Positions 23,097 through 34,959 of a DNA stretch of 64,000 nt are shown in pieces. The first letter of the stretch is position 1; each line of letters begins with the position of its first letter. The translations under genes and the position numbers were made by a program. The notes under the pieces are model-generated. The model was given only the letters and a program-made list of their open reading frames with translations. It ran no database searches and had not been told where the DNA came from. This stretch comes from Magicicada septendecula (taxonomy: Eukaryota; Arthropoda; Insecta; Hemiptera; Cicadidae): NCBI GenBank assembly GCA_034769895.1, contig JAWRYS010001465.1, forward strand, positions 271,001 to 335,000, given 5' to 3'.

Positions 23097-23781
23097 GAGG
23101 GTGATTTACAAAGAGCTATGTTTCAATTACAAGCAGTGGCAAGAGAGTACTCGCTGACAATTTCAGTATGAAAAACCAAAACCATGGCCTTGAAAGGAAA
23201 ATATTCAGTGATGACTAATATGGTTATAAATAACAGCACTTTAGAACAAGTGACCCGTTTCAAATATCTCAGCTGTGCAGTAAGCTATGAATCTGAATAT
23301 GGTATAAGAGATAAGATTTTGAAATTCCAAATTTAGAAATATCTGTAGTACGATTCAAGAATTCAAGAAAACAAGGATTAAATTTTATAAGACAATTGCA
23401 ATACCCACGTTGATTTATACAAGTAAATTAGGCCTACATATATTTTAGCGTGGGTCATGACGAAAAAGGAGAGTGGCAAGACTCGGAGTGCTGAAATGCA
23501 GTTTCTTCAAAATACTTTAAACTATACATTGCAAGATAGAATAAGGAATGAAGATATCTCAGCAAAATTCGGAGTAAAGGATATAAATGAAATTATTTTA
23601 ATTTACAGAAGACAATGGTGAGATCATCTGCAAAACATGGCAGAGGATCGACTCCCGATAGCAGCACTGAACTATAAAGCCATTGGTAGAAGAGATGTGG
23701 GTCGTCCAAGGATGAGATGGGTGCCGGAACAGGTTTATAAAGTATAAATAATATAATCCTTGAAGAGGAGAAGAAGAAGAA
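23097..23781 (+). pseudogene. Short LINE copy (RT C terminus), copy 1
   Basis: 685 bp, flanked by a perfect 13 bp target duplication GATAAAGTATATT (23084-23096 and 23782-23794). Translation with frameshifts gives DLQRAMFQLQAVARE, MALKGKYSV, INNSTLEQVTRFKYLSCAVSYESEYGIRDK, a 'TLIYTSKLGL' block, QFLQNTL, RNEDISAKFGVKDINEII and GRRDVGRPRMRWVPEQVY. This is the typical C-terminal order of an insect LINE RT. It ends in a GAAGAGGAGAAGAAG tail. Copy B of the duplication retains the empty site. A sister copy lies at 47957-48608. Confidence 0.85.
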
Positions 23782-24678
23782 GATAAAGTATATTATACAC
23801 AAAAGTGTCAATACATACAATATGGAAGCTAAGTGAAAACCAAAAAATTCTTGTTAGAAGTAAAACTATCATTTTACTAATTAAGTAGAAAAAATGTCAG
23901 TAATTTTTCTTTACAATTCCTCGCTTCCTTTCTTTTATTTTTTCAAAAATTACTGAACTAATTTTAATTGTCAGTGTCATTTATGGGCCCTTATTCCTTC
24001 AGTGCCTAAATCTGACTACTGTTTACGCGTACATAGATGAACTATACAACGCTGAACTATCCACTTAAGAACGTCAATCAAGTACTGCGTTTGAGTATAT
24101 TCTGGAGAAAATAACTCTAATAAGGTAACACTGATGTCTACTGCACTAAAATTGATATATCCACGCGCATTTACTTACGTTCTTAATTGTGTTTATCTGC
24201 TTTAAAATAAAAATATTTTAAGTTTTACTGAAAGATTGCTTTCATTGCTTTGCTACTTTGTATATTATACTTTTAAATTACAAAAACTGTAATTTTTGTA
24301 TTATTATATATTTTAAAACTTTTTTCTATTTTATTAAGATTTGTTAACACCGTAAGCAAAGAGTTAAACAAACACAGCACTCGATGTAATATGAAGACAG
24401 AATTTCTTATGGCATTAAAAGTTGTGAGTAAGAAAACAAGTGCACGAATATGGGGAGGGATTTTGAGTATGTTTCAAATTACTGACTATAAGCGAGAAAG
24501 CCTTAGTGTCAGTTAACACAATGTTTTTATGAAATTTGACGTTGTAAAATTCAAAAATAAATGTGATTTAATGTTTTAAACAAGAATGTTAGCGTCTATA
24601 AAAAGTTTCGTCTTTTATAATATATTAAAGCGAATGGAAATTCATAAACTGACAGTAATTGCATGTCGCCCATGTAAT

Positions 24679-24711
<33 letters not shown>

Positions 24712-25254
24712 TTTGCAAAAATACATATGTTTGCATATTTTCCCAGGGCGGTATGTTCGTAAATATTTAGCATAGAAAATATATGATGAACAGTTCAGTT
24801 TTTAACAATATTATGCATGCTAAGAATTGTCAGAAAGCGTACACCTGCCCCGCGAGTGAATACAGCGCTTGTGTGTTTGTGTGTGTGAACGACAGGCAAA
24901 GTCTACGATGGGGTGATGCGTATGAATTGTTGGTTTGTCTGTAATCAGGTTTAAACCGGATAAATATAAATTAATTAATACATTTTAAACCTGTGAACAA
25001 AGACTTACCCCAATTATAGAAACACCATTACATTAAGGAATTTTTAACGAATATAGTGATGTAAAATTATTACAGAAATGTGCAACAATAAAGACGCTAG
25101 GTAATTTAATGTTAATTACTAGTGTAATTAAATAGTAATTAATAAGTGTGTTATATGTGAGTGACCAGAAAAAATTACGAAATCGCGAAAGTGAACCAAA
25201 AAGTGATTTGTAATTAAAAGGACGCTTTGCATGAAGTGACAGTATCTAACAGGT

Positions 25255-25340
25255 CGAAAACAGTCCAGGACTTGTCAGATCGCCGTCCAGTATAAATACC
25301 ACCGGCAATTTTGGGGCGATCTCAGAAACTCGAGATATCT
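25255..25340 (+). promoter_or_regulatory. TATA-box promoter-like segment
   Basis: AGTATAAATACC near 25290 sits in a local CpG-containing patch inside AT-rich DNA, as in many LTR promoters. No clear TG..CA ends or duplication were found around it, so the class is open. Confidence 0.3.
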
Positions 25341-26330
25341 TCATACAACGTCACGCTGCTGGTCTGCCGACCGATCGAACAGCTTTACCACACACCCCAT
25401 GATTTATGGAGGATCTCTGGACCATTACAAACAACAAACCGTAGAGACAGAGAACACAGCATCAGCATAATCATCATCATCAAATTCTCAGGATTCAGGA
25501 CACACACACACACGCGCGCGCGCAACGGTAACGTCGGCAGTACGCAGGTGATGAATAAACAATTATATTTTTTGTGTGTGAAAAGAACTCTTAAAATGAT
25601 TTTATATATGAACAGTAAATAAGTTACTTAAAGTTTTAAATATAATCACTGTACATACATCTAAATTGTAGTTAAACAAAATAATTTAATTTAACAAGAA
25701 AATTTAAAAATACTAATCTTCTGTTATATGTTAAAATTTTGATGAGTCAGTAGTAAAATAAATAATAGGTTGGAAGTAATTGTTATATTTTTTATTTTGT
25801 TTATAGCAACAATTAGTTTTATTCTTGACATTTAGTATTATTTTTTGTTTGTAAATGAGGTGCTATTATTATTTAAAATTTGACATTATTATTTAAAGTC
25901 AGACACACTGAAATAAAAAGTGTTTACATCATTTGTTTAACATGTCTATTTAGCTAGTAAGATTATATGGTTGTTTATTTTTATGTCATGAACAGCATAG
26001 TAGGTTATATTGTATTTTTTGTAAACTTATAAAAGAGAATATATTTTATAATTCGAAATTTTAATATTTGCATATTTCGATTAATATTAATAAATCATAG
26101 AATGATTATTTTAAAACGGGTTTAATTAATTATTTCATGTCATCAACATCTCACTCCTCTTTGAAAATTATTTTTTTATTGTGCAACTACATATACTTGA
26201 CGCAAAGAGAATAAAAATAATCCTGCGACCTGGCCGGTGTGATACACTTCATAGTTGCGTTGAGTACATGGTATTGTATTTGTGTAATTTTTTGAAATAC
26301 ATGTAACGGTGCAAATATATATATATATAT

Positions 26331-26436
26331 ATTGTGATGTTTTCAATTTGTTTCTTCTGCAAGTAGATATATTGTTTTTTTTTAAGAATATACAATATAT
26401 CTACTTGCAGAAGAAACAAATTGAAAACATCACAAA
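26331..26436. repeat. Perfect palindrome, 44 bp arms
   Basis: Left arm 26331-26375 and right arm 26392-26436 are reverse complements with a 16-base T-rich loop. The arm contains TTTCTTCTGCAAGTAG. The arms and right flank ('attatataattactgcaagaaac') match the ends of the longer inverted-repeat element at 45394-45862, so this is a collapsed member of that family. Confidence 0.85.
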
Positions 26437-26482
26437 TTATATAATTACTGCAAGAAACATCGAGTTACTTATATAGAAAATG

Positions 26483-26514
<32 letters not shown>

Positions 26515-27039
26515 CAAAATTAATTTAAATTATTGGGTAATGGTGAAAACATTTACAACGTGTAATAACTCCGAATGTAAACTAAAAAATGTTTACGGGA
26601 GATCAGATAAACTGTATCTGATATTTCGTTGGCAGGGATGTGGTACTTGAGCAGAATAATGTGGCTTCTCTAGACAGCCAGCTCGTAGATCAGGTATCCA
26701 TTGTCACTGAGTTACCCCGTGGTCAGCCTGCACGTTGTGCTGTAAAAGTCGATCCATAGGGAGATTCCAATTAAGTAATTAACGAGATGAATTCGAACCC
26801 ACCAGTACCGCTTTGAAAGCGATTTGAATCATACCTTCCGAACTCCTCCAAATTACTTATTTCTAGATAAAGTATATTGTACACAAAGGTGTCGCGACTT
26901 ACAACACTGAAGCTAAGTGAAAACAAAAAGCTACCTGTTAGAAGTAAAACTAACATTTTAGTAGCAAAAATTTCAGTAACTTTTTGTTGTGATTTCTCAC
27001 ATGCATTGTTTTATTATTTCAAGAATGACTAAAGTAACT

Positions 27040-27885
27040 GTGAAAACTAAATGCCTTGAAACCGTGATTATAAGTTCTGTGCAGATTTATGTAATTACAA
27101 CACATATTGTCATCTCCCCGACAACGGAAACTTGCAACAAATTCCAAACAAAGCTGTCTAGGGAAGTCTAGTGTTAAATCGTTTGACAAAATTGCCAAAA
27201 AAAAGTCATTCTATATTATGACGCGCAATATTTTTTACATTTAACAAGTAACTTTTAGAATGTTTCTTCTGTAGGATCAATTTTACTTTCAACCAAAAGA
27301 ACTGTCTCATTTCAGTTCTGAACACGACCACTTCACAACTTTTTTTATACTGTAATATCTTCTTTCTTGCAAAGATTGATAACCTGTCTCCATGTTTATA
27401 TCGACTACTAACGGCAACAAGAGGCGATCCTTCCCCCTTTTACATCTGCGCGTCTACTACGACACTCATATACCTCGTTTCCACGCTTTGACGTCTATAG
27501 AACTCATATATCACCTTTCTTTCCACAGTGATACGTCGAATATATATGTAAAAACTAAGAATTACAATACATTTCAAAGAAAAATAATTCAAACGTTTTA
27601 ATATTACTTCTTTTATTAAATATTTTAACTAAGTATTTAGATATTGTTAAGATTCTTACTGAAAATGTATATCAAAAAAGATTGAGTTTCAAGCTCACAC
27701 CTAACCCACATAAGTCTTTCTGCTTTCATTTTGATAACTTCTCAAGTAATTTACTAAATGGTTTAACTTTTAAATCACATACATTTTTAGATAAAATCAA
27801 TCATATTTTTGCTGTTTCTGGTAAACTAATGTCTCCCAGTTTACTAAACGTAACCAAATTCTATTAGTTATTAACGAGCGAGCAA
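27040..27885. other. Non-coding AT-rich stretch
   Basis: No gene supported. Two short frames (27392-27601, 27682-27867) show no recognisable family. Confidence 0.35.
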
Positions 27886-27889
27886 AGTT

Positions 27890-28100
27890 TAACTCTACCG
27901 CATGACATTTGTCTGTATGCCTGTCTATCTGTCTACTTGGGCGATGTTTCACGATAACGTTTGTATGTGTATCAATTGATTTTCGTAGAACGTAGCGTAC
28001 GTGTCTACTCGTTTATACAGCACAGTCCTCGTGCTTTTAAGATTCATCCCAAAAAAAGTGGGCAAGAGGCAAGAATTTGATGGATAAAATCTTGTATAAA
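27890..28100 (+). repeat. Interspersed repeat, second copy of the type at 9430
   Basis: Same word order as 9430-9650: 'catttgtctgtatgcctgtctatctgtc', 'ttcacgataacg', 'gattttcgtagaa'. Confidence 0.5.
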
Positions 28101-28201
28101 CCTATATCGTGTATCAAATTAAAGAGAATTTTAACCTAAATAAGAATGCAGTGTTCAGTTTTCAAAATTTTAAGATATCAGAGTTTGAACATAAGTTGTA
28201 A

Positions 28202-30544
28202 AAAAAAATAGAAATCTATTCAGGCTACAAAATTAAGAGGAAGAATTTTAACCAATTTCAATTAAATAATTTTACTATCATTAGAATATTTAAATTATAT
28301 AAATTCTTATATAGGAAGAAAATCTCATTGAACTCAGATGTATATAAAACACATTTAGAACTATATAATAATGTTCACCCTGCTCTATGCGATACAATCA
28401 TGCAACGTATTAATCAGTACATTAAGGATAAGATTAGATTCCAGAAGAATAAACAAACCAATAAAATTGGCCGTCTGATAAGCAATCAAAACAACGATAA
28501 ATTCAATAATGGAAAACATACTTTCTACCCTAGACTGATAAACATGACTAACATGGTTCTCACGAATACAGAGGAAAATCTTATCAATAGGGGACTAAAT
28601 TACAATTTTCCACCGAATCTTAAAAATAAAAATAACATAATTAAAGAAATAGTTGAAGCCGAATCTGTAATTAAGTGTGTTCCTGACTTAAATGAACGAA
28701 ATAAATTACGTATATTAATAAATAATAAATTCAATAAAGCAATTAATAAGAATTATCATAAACAAAAGAAATTAAATTATACAACAACAAAACATGAACA
28801 ACTAACAGCTATACAGCTAAATAAAAAACTCATACAAAATAACATTTACTTAACGAAGGTTGATAAAGGCAATACTATAGCATTGTTAGACTTAGACGAA
28901 TATAAACAAAAGGTATACAAATTCATTAGTAATAATAACATAACAAAGTTAAATAATGATCCCACCAAAAAATACACGTTAGATTTGAATAAAACAATAA
29001 ATAAATGTACAGATCTATTAGAGAAACATATATGCTATTCACTGAAACCAATAAAAGCTAATGCACCATGCTTAAAAGGTCTACCCAAAGTACACAAAAA
29101 AGACACACCAATTAGACCTTTAGTCAATTATACAACCGCTCCAAGCTATAAAGTAGCAAAAACCTTGGTTAAAATAATCAAAAAACATATAAGCTTAGAT
29201 AATAACCAGAGTATAAAAGGTTATAAAGATTTTATTGAAAAATTACGTCATATTAATATTAAGCATAGTTACAAGCTAGCTTCTTTTGACATAGTGGATC
29301 TGTATACCAATGTCCCAATAGCTGAAACTTTAAAAATACTCAAACAAAATTTAATAAATAATAATACCTTAGAAATAAAGAAAATTAATCAGCTAATGTT
29401 ACTACTAGAAATAGTACTTAATCAAAACTACTTTTCGTTTGATGGTTCATACTACAAACAAAATGAGGGCCTAGCAATGGGTTCTCCACTCTCAGGTATC
29501 CTTGCTGATATTTATTTGAATCATCTAGAAAATACTAAAATTTTAAAAAACAATTATTTTGACAAAAAAATAGTATATTATTCAAGATATGTGGATGACA
29601 CCTTTGTTATTTTCAATGGTAACAATAGACAGCTCGAGTCGTTTAATAATTATTTAAATAAAATACATAAGACAATAAAATTCACTATGGAAATTGAAAA
29701 TAACAAAAATATTAATTTCTTGGATCTAACCATAACGAATAACGGTAATGAACTGACATACAAAATATACAGAAAGCACACTTACACAGATACGGTTATA
29801 CATGCTAAGTCATTTCATCCTCCAGCCCAAAAAATGGCTGCATTTAACAGCTTTATTGACAGATTACTTAGTGTTCCCCTTAATAACGAAGACTATGATC
29901 AAGAAGTAAATATTATAAAACAAATAGCTCTAAATAATGGTTACAGGCCAGTAATAGTCGATAAAATGATAATGAAACATAAAAAACGTTTAGAAAATAA
30001 AAATACCAATATTATTAACCAACATAATAAAAACCATAAAAAATTCATTTCAGCTAATTATACTGGCTTGTTGCCAAATATTTTAAAATCAGTTTTTAAA
30101 AGTAAAGGTTATACTATTTCGTTCAAAACCTGTAATAATTTAAAAAATTTTTTCAAAACTAAAATAAATATTCCTTTAAAAAATAAATCAGGTGTCTATA
30201 AATTTAAATGCGATAATTGTGCAGCATTCTACATTGGCCAATCCGGCAGAGATTTTTACACAAGATTTTTAGAGCACATTCCAAAAACAAATAATAATAA
30301 TTCCAGTTATGCACAACATTTAATAGAAAATGATCATAGTTATACTAGTTTCGAAAACAATTTCGTGGCGTTGCAGACTTGCAAGAAGGGTAAATTAATG
30401 GATAGTCTAGAGGAGTTCGAAATATACAAAGCTACAAAAAACGCTATGGCCAAAAATAACATATTAAACGATCAAATAAACTTCGGTTCTAATAACCTGT
30501 TTGACACTGCTATACGGTTGAGTGATAAGTATAGCCAGTCGTGA
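28202..30544 (+). CDS. Penelope-like element polyprotein: reverse transcriptase plus GIY-YIG endonuclease
   Basis: One unbroken frame of about 780 codons, open from 28202. The first ATG is at 28400, so the 5' end looks truncated. Numbered from 28328, the RT shows VDKGNTIALL near residue 176, GLPKVHKKDTPIRPL at 251, FDIVDLYTNVP with the first catalytic Asp at 321, GLAMGSPLSG, and the catalytic YVDD at 421-424, followed by INFLDLTI. The GIY-YIG nuclease begins GVYKFKCDNC at 622, with YIG at 635-637 and the conserved Arg in GQSGRDFYTRF. A paired-Cys CDNC precedes YIG, as is usual in endonuclease-bearing PLEs. Codon use is strongly A-rich (many Asn and Lys). The absence of stops in such AT-rich sequence suggests recent activity. 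A hammerhead-like motif lies about 155 bp past the stop. Confidence 0.9.
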   Translation, partial: KKIEIYSGYKIKRKNFNQFQLNNFTIIRIFKLYKFLYRKKISLNSDVYKTHLELYNNVHPALCDTIMQRINQYIKDKIRFQKNKQTNKIGRLISNQNNDKFNNGKHTFYPRLINMTNMVLTNTEENLINRGLNYNFPPNLKNKNNIIKEIVEAESVIKCVPDLNERNKLRILINNKFNKAINKNYHKQKKLNYTTTKHEQLTAIQLNKKLIQNNIYLTKVDKGNTIALLDLDEYKQKVYKFISNNNITKLNNDPTKKYTLDLNKTINKCTDLLEKHICYSLKPIKANAPCLKGLPKVHKKDTPIRPLVNYTTAPSYKVAKTLVKIIKKHISLDNNQSIKGYKDFIEKLRHINIKHSYKLASFDIVDLYTNVPIAETLKILKQNLINNNTLEIKKINQLMLLLEIVLNQNYFSFDGSYYKQNEGLAMGSPLSGILADIYLNHLENTKILKNNYFDKKIVYYSRYVDDTFVIFNGNNRQLESFNNYLNKIHKTIKFTMEIENNKNINFLDLTITNNGNELTYKIYRKHTYTDTVIHAKSFHPPAQKMAAFNSFIDRLLSVPLNNEDYDQEVNIIKQIALNNGYRPVIVDKMIMKHKKRLENKNTNIINQHNKNHKKFISANYTGLLPNILKSVFKSKGYTISFKTCNNLKNFFKTKINIPLKNKSGVYKFKCDNCAAFYIGQSGRDFYTRFLEHIPKTNNNNSSYAQHLIENDHSYTSFENNFVALQTCKKGKLMDSLEEFEIYKATKNAMAKNNILNDQINFGSNNLFDTAIRLSDKYSQS

Positions 30545-30699
30545 GGAGGTCGTAATACAGCGTGCATGCATGCGGACGCTCTGAACGATTCTGTTGTTAC
30601 GTTTTTGTTTATATATATTTTATTTAAAAGATTTAAATATTTTAAAATTATGACAAACCACAAATTTTGGTATACATTTAAAGTTTGATAATTGTGTAT

Positions 30700-30730
30700 C
30701 TGAAGATGCGATTTTATCCCGAAACGCGTC
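30700..30730 (+). ncRNA. Hammerhead-like motif downstream of the intact PLE
   Basis: CTGAAGA (30700-30706), a weak hairpin region, then GAAACGCGTC (30721-30730), with ACGCGT as a six-base palindrome before the final C. Stem I is not convincing (only two pairs next to the core). Position just downstream of a PLE ORF is where such motifs are known to occur. Confidence 0.4.
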
Positions 30731-30739
30731 ATTAACCGA

Positions 30740-31095
30740 CAGCAGCTAGTGTCACTAAGGTGTACCGAACAAGGTAATTTAATTATATTAACGTTTTAAA
30801 CACTAAGGTCCTAAAAACGATAAACATTTTGCCAAAGTCTTAAAAACCTATGTTTATTTAAAAATTGTTCACTTTTTGGCTCATCATGGGCTGCGAATAT
30901 AAATAACAATTTTGAAAAAAGTAGACTTTTATTTGGAGCACTTATATGACGACTTTAGTCTCTTATAATATCGTTATGGTTTTTTTATATAACAATAATT
31001 TGTTTATAACTCTCATATTATTTGTAACTTCTTCATTTGTATACATCTACAGGAATCACGACAATGTAAAAATTAAACAATAGAAACATAAATAA
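30740..31095. other. Spacer between the two PLEs
   Basis: AT-rich, no gene. It may include the remaining 3' tail of the first PLE. Confidence 0.35.
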
Positions 31096-31199
31096 ATTCA
31101 ACTATTTCATTAACGACTGGGAACACAAAGTTTTTTATGAGTAAAAACATAAAGTTTTACCTTACAGCCTGAACCGTTTTTCACTTTTAAAAAGCTTCT

Positions 31200-31645
31200 T
31201 CAGAGGTTGCCGCTGGTAGCGCTGTCCGTCCTGTTGTGGGCGACGGAATCGAATTTCGAAAGATCGATGTTGTGTGTGTGGGGTGAGATATGTTCGAATA
31301 ACGCGTGCGATTTGAATTGTGTCTGTTCGTTTAGGATGTCATTTTTATTTGTTTCCGTGTGTTTGTATATTTCCAATTGTTCTAGAGTGTCTAGTTTTCG
31401 GCCTTTTGTGTGTACGTGTAGAATGTTCATGTTATTGTCGATGTTTTTGTATGTGTGGTTTGCTTCAATGAGGTGGTTTGCAAATGTGGATTCTGTAGTG
31501 GAGTGGAGTGCCTTTGTGTGTTCAATGTATCTCTGTTTGAAGCTACGTCCTGTCTGGCCTATGTAGAATTTGTTGCAATTTGAGGAATTTAGTTTGTAAA
31601 CACCAGGTAGATCGAATTTGTTTTGTGCTTTGTGTGTGTGTCCAT
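31200..31645 (-). pseudogene. Inverted PLE fragment: GIY-YIG C terminus
   Basis: The minus strand encodes NKFDLPGVYKLNSSNCNKFYIGQTG, the nuclease core with YIG, then LDTLEQLEIYK and a stop at 31200. It matches the plus-strand copy at 33350-33770 almost residue for residue (one visible change, ETNK against KTNK). Homology stops at about 31642. The Met-led extension beyond that point is not PLE sequence on this strand. Confidence 0.85.
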
Positions 31646-33770
31646 ACATCACACAAATGAATGGACAAAAAAACAAATACATAACATACAGACAAAACAC
31701 GAGAGACAAATAGAAAACCTGACACCAATCAGCACAAATATAATTCCCTCACACAAATTCTACCCACGTACAGTAAACCTCACGAACGTCACAATCACTA
31801 AAAACTAACAATCACTCCTTGATAAAGGCCGAAAACATAACATACATTACAAACAAAACAACCAAACACTAACAGAACTCATAGCTGACACTGAAACAAA
31901 TATACAAAACACAGCACCAGAACACCAAGACACACTAAGACATAATATAAACAATATAATAGGAGCACACAAGACACCAGACAACAAGAACCACAACTCA
32001 GAAATACACACAGCCATCAAACTGAGGGAAAAGGCACACAAACACAACATCACATTTGTAAAAGCAGACAAAGGCAACACGACTGTAATCATCTCCGCAG
32101 ACAACCTACACAACAAAGTACAAAACTTCATGGAACAGAACAACATCACAGAACTAAAACACGACCCCACCGACAGATACCAAACACAGTAAAACAACTA
32201 GTCAACAAAGCCAAACACATAATGACACACAAACAAAAGCCCTACATGAAACAAATCCGACCATCAGCCCCTACCCTCCAAGCTCTTCCCAAAATCCATA
32301 AAGAAGATATTCCGATCCGCCCCATTATCTACTACCGTAATGCCCCTACATACAAACTCGCAAAACATCTAGACAAAGTTATCAGACAACACACACTACT
32401 AGACAACAACATTGCAGTAAAAAACAACACAGACCTCGTAACAAAAATAAAAGACATACACATCCCCCATGATGCCACATTAGCCTCCTTTGACATTAAA
32501 AACCTGTACACAAACATCCCCATCTCTGAAACAATCACCATCCTACAAAATAAACTCGAACAGAACAACACAACAGACGAACTTATCAACGAAATAACAG
32601 AAACTCTGAACATTATCACAAAACAAAACTACTTCACTTATAACAATAATTATTACACACAGAATGATGGTCTACCCATGGGCTCCTCCATATCCAGCAT
32701 TCTAGCAGAAGTCTTCCTCCAACACTTAGAAAAGACAAAAATACTCACAAACAATGACAGACACTCACATAAAATACTATATTGGCACAGATACGTTGAT
32801 GACATTCTAATACTATACAGAGAAAACAAAAGACAATGTGAACAGTTACTAACGCACATAAACAAAATACATAAAAACATAACCTTCACTGCCGAATACG
32901 AACACAACAATACCATAAACTTTTTAGACCTCTCCATCACAAAACTTGAATACAGGCACAAATTCAGTATATACAGAAAACCGATTACAACTGACACACT
33001 AATACACAACTCCTCCAATCACCAAATACAACACAAACTAGCTGCCTTCAGAACCATGATATATAGACTTAACAACATCCCCCTAGATGAAAAAGACGAA
33101 CTAAACACGATAAAATATCTAGCAGAATCTAACGGATACGACAGAACAATAGTCAATAAACTCCTACACAAAACACAAAACAAACAACAGACAAAGACAG
33201 AAAACAACAAATTCATAACACTAACATACATCAACAAACAAACTGAAAAAAATAGCCCACAAATTCAAAAAAGCAGGATACAGAATCGGTTACAAAACTC
33301 CTAATAAAACAGAACACACACTATCAAAAGACACACACAAAGCACAAAACAAATTCGATCTACCTGGTGTTTACAAACTAAATTCCTCAAATTGCAACAA
33401 ATTCTACATAGGCCAGACAGGACGTAGCTTCAAACAGAGATACATTGAACACACAAAGGCACTCCACTCCACTACAGAATCCACATTTGCAAACCACCTC
33501 ATTGAAGCAAACCACACATACAAAAACATCGACAATAACATGAACATTCTACACGTACACACAAAAGGCCGAAAACTAGACACTCTAGAACAATTGGAAA
33601 TATACAAACACACGAAAACAAATAAAAATGACATCCTAAACGAACAGACACAATTCAAATCGCACGCGTTATTCGAACATATCTCACCCCACACACACAA
33701 CATCGATCTTTCGAAATTCGATTCCGTCGCCCACAACAGGACGGACAGCGCTACCAGCGGCAACCTCTGA
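31643..33770 (+). pseudogene. PLE RT plus GIY-YIG, frameshifted
   Basis: Three frame segments follow one another. 31643-32189 contains FVKADKGNTTVII and one in-frame stop at 31806. 32189-33250 is the RT core, with LPKIHKEDIPIRPI, FDIKNLYTNIP, GLPMGSSISSILAE, YVDD at 32792-32803 and INFLDLSI. 33250-33770 contains IGYKTPNKTEH, then GVYKL..C..FYIGQTGRSF and the terminal SATSGNL. Shifts fall near 32183 (an A-run) and near 33248 (an A-run), both consistent with single-base changes. The element is about 45-50% like the intact PLE by eye and belongs to a different lineage. Confidence 0.85.
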
Positions 33771-33798
33771 AGAAGCTTTTTAAAAGTGAAAACCGGTT
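33767..33798 (+). ncRNA. Hammerhead-like motif in the PLE 3' tail (right arm)
   Basis: CTGAAGA at 33767-33773 overlaps the ORF end (the TGA stop lies inside the motif). It is followed by a CTTT-tta-AAAG hairpin, GAAA and an AACCGGTT palindrome then C. The left arm has the same motif on the minus strand (CTGAAGA at 31203-31197), but its palindrome is damaged. Confidence 0.4.
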
Positions 33799-33879
33799 CA
33801 GGTTGTAAGGTAAAACTTTATGTTTTTACTCATAAAAAACTTTGTGTTCCCAGTCGTTAATGAAATAGTTATACTTAGT

Positions 33880-34791
<912 letters not shown>

Positions 34792-34959
34792 ATATATATT
34801 TACACAGCGATAATCGAATTTCATAGTGTAATAAACGATCTTTAAATAACTAAAATCAGTGTTTAAATAAGTAATTAAATAACAAAAGTTAATGTTTAAA
34901 TAAAGTCAATTTCCTTTTTTGTCTGAATTCTTGGAGTCCGTGGAGTCAATACAAGTAAT

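Larger units (their letters stand above)
20461..23969 (+). repeat. Tandem duplication, copy A
   Basis: Copy A and copy B (23970-27030) share a series of blocks in the same order. These are 'cagtg.catttat..', 'acaacgctgaactatcca', a 'tacttcactaaa' block, 'aggtttgttaacagcataagc', 'gattttgagtatgtttca', 'ttagtgtcagt.aacaca', 'acaaaattaatttaaatt', 'cagaataatgtggctt', 'gataaagtatatt' and 'gaagctaagtgaaaac'. Without inserts the unit is about 1.3-1.5 kb. Copy A contains a solo LTR, a deleted mariner and a LINE, each missing from B. Confidence 0.75.
24678..26510. mobile_element. Unclassified 1.8 kb insertion in copy B
   Basis: This segment is absent from copy A, where 'cgtcgtccatataattatgtac..' runs straight on to 'aaacaaaatt'. 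It is bounded by (CA)n and (AT)n. Contents are a moderately GC patch with a TATA-like AGTATAAATACC at about 25290, a second CA/CG microsatellite near 25502-25522, AT-rich sequence, and a perfect palindrome near the right end. The longest frame (25311-25622) resembles nothing I know. The segment may be more than one insertion. Confidence 0.5.
23970..27030 (+). repeat. Tandem duplication, copy B
   Basis: Direct neighbour of copy A, with the same block order. It lacks A's three insertions but carries about 1.8 kb of extra sequence between a (CA)n (24678-24706) and an (AT)n (26482-26510). Homology to A resumes at 'taaacaaaattaatttaaatta' (about 26511). Confidence 0.75.
31100..33870 (+). mobile_element. 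Second Penelope-like element with inverted 3' end upstream
   Basis: Inverted arms 31100-31642 and 33322-33870 (about 545 bp each) are near identical. Each carries the last 140 codons of the ORF plus the 3' tail. The central part reads on the plus strand from the RT N terminus to the GIY-YIG end. An inverted, truncated copy of the element's own end placed upstream is a known layout of Penelope elements. Outer edges share AACTATTTCATTAACGACTG and its complement. The coding strand is frameshifted, so this copy is dead. Confidence 0.85.

Noticed and set aside
28328-28330. TTG at 28328 as the start of the PLE protein
   Set aside because: The frame is open upstream to 28202 and the first ATG is at 28400; TTG starts are not expected in an animal element, so the true N terminus is probably missing.
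31847-33237. Several minus-strand frames opposite the second PLE
   Set aside because: Cys/Val/Ser-rich antisense shadows of the A-rich RT sequence.
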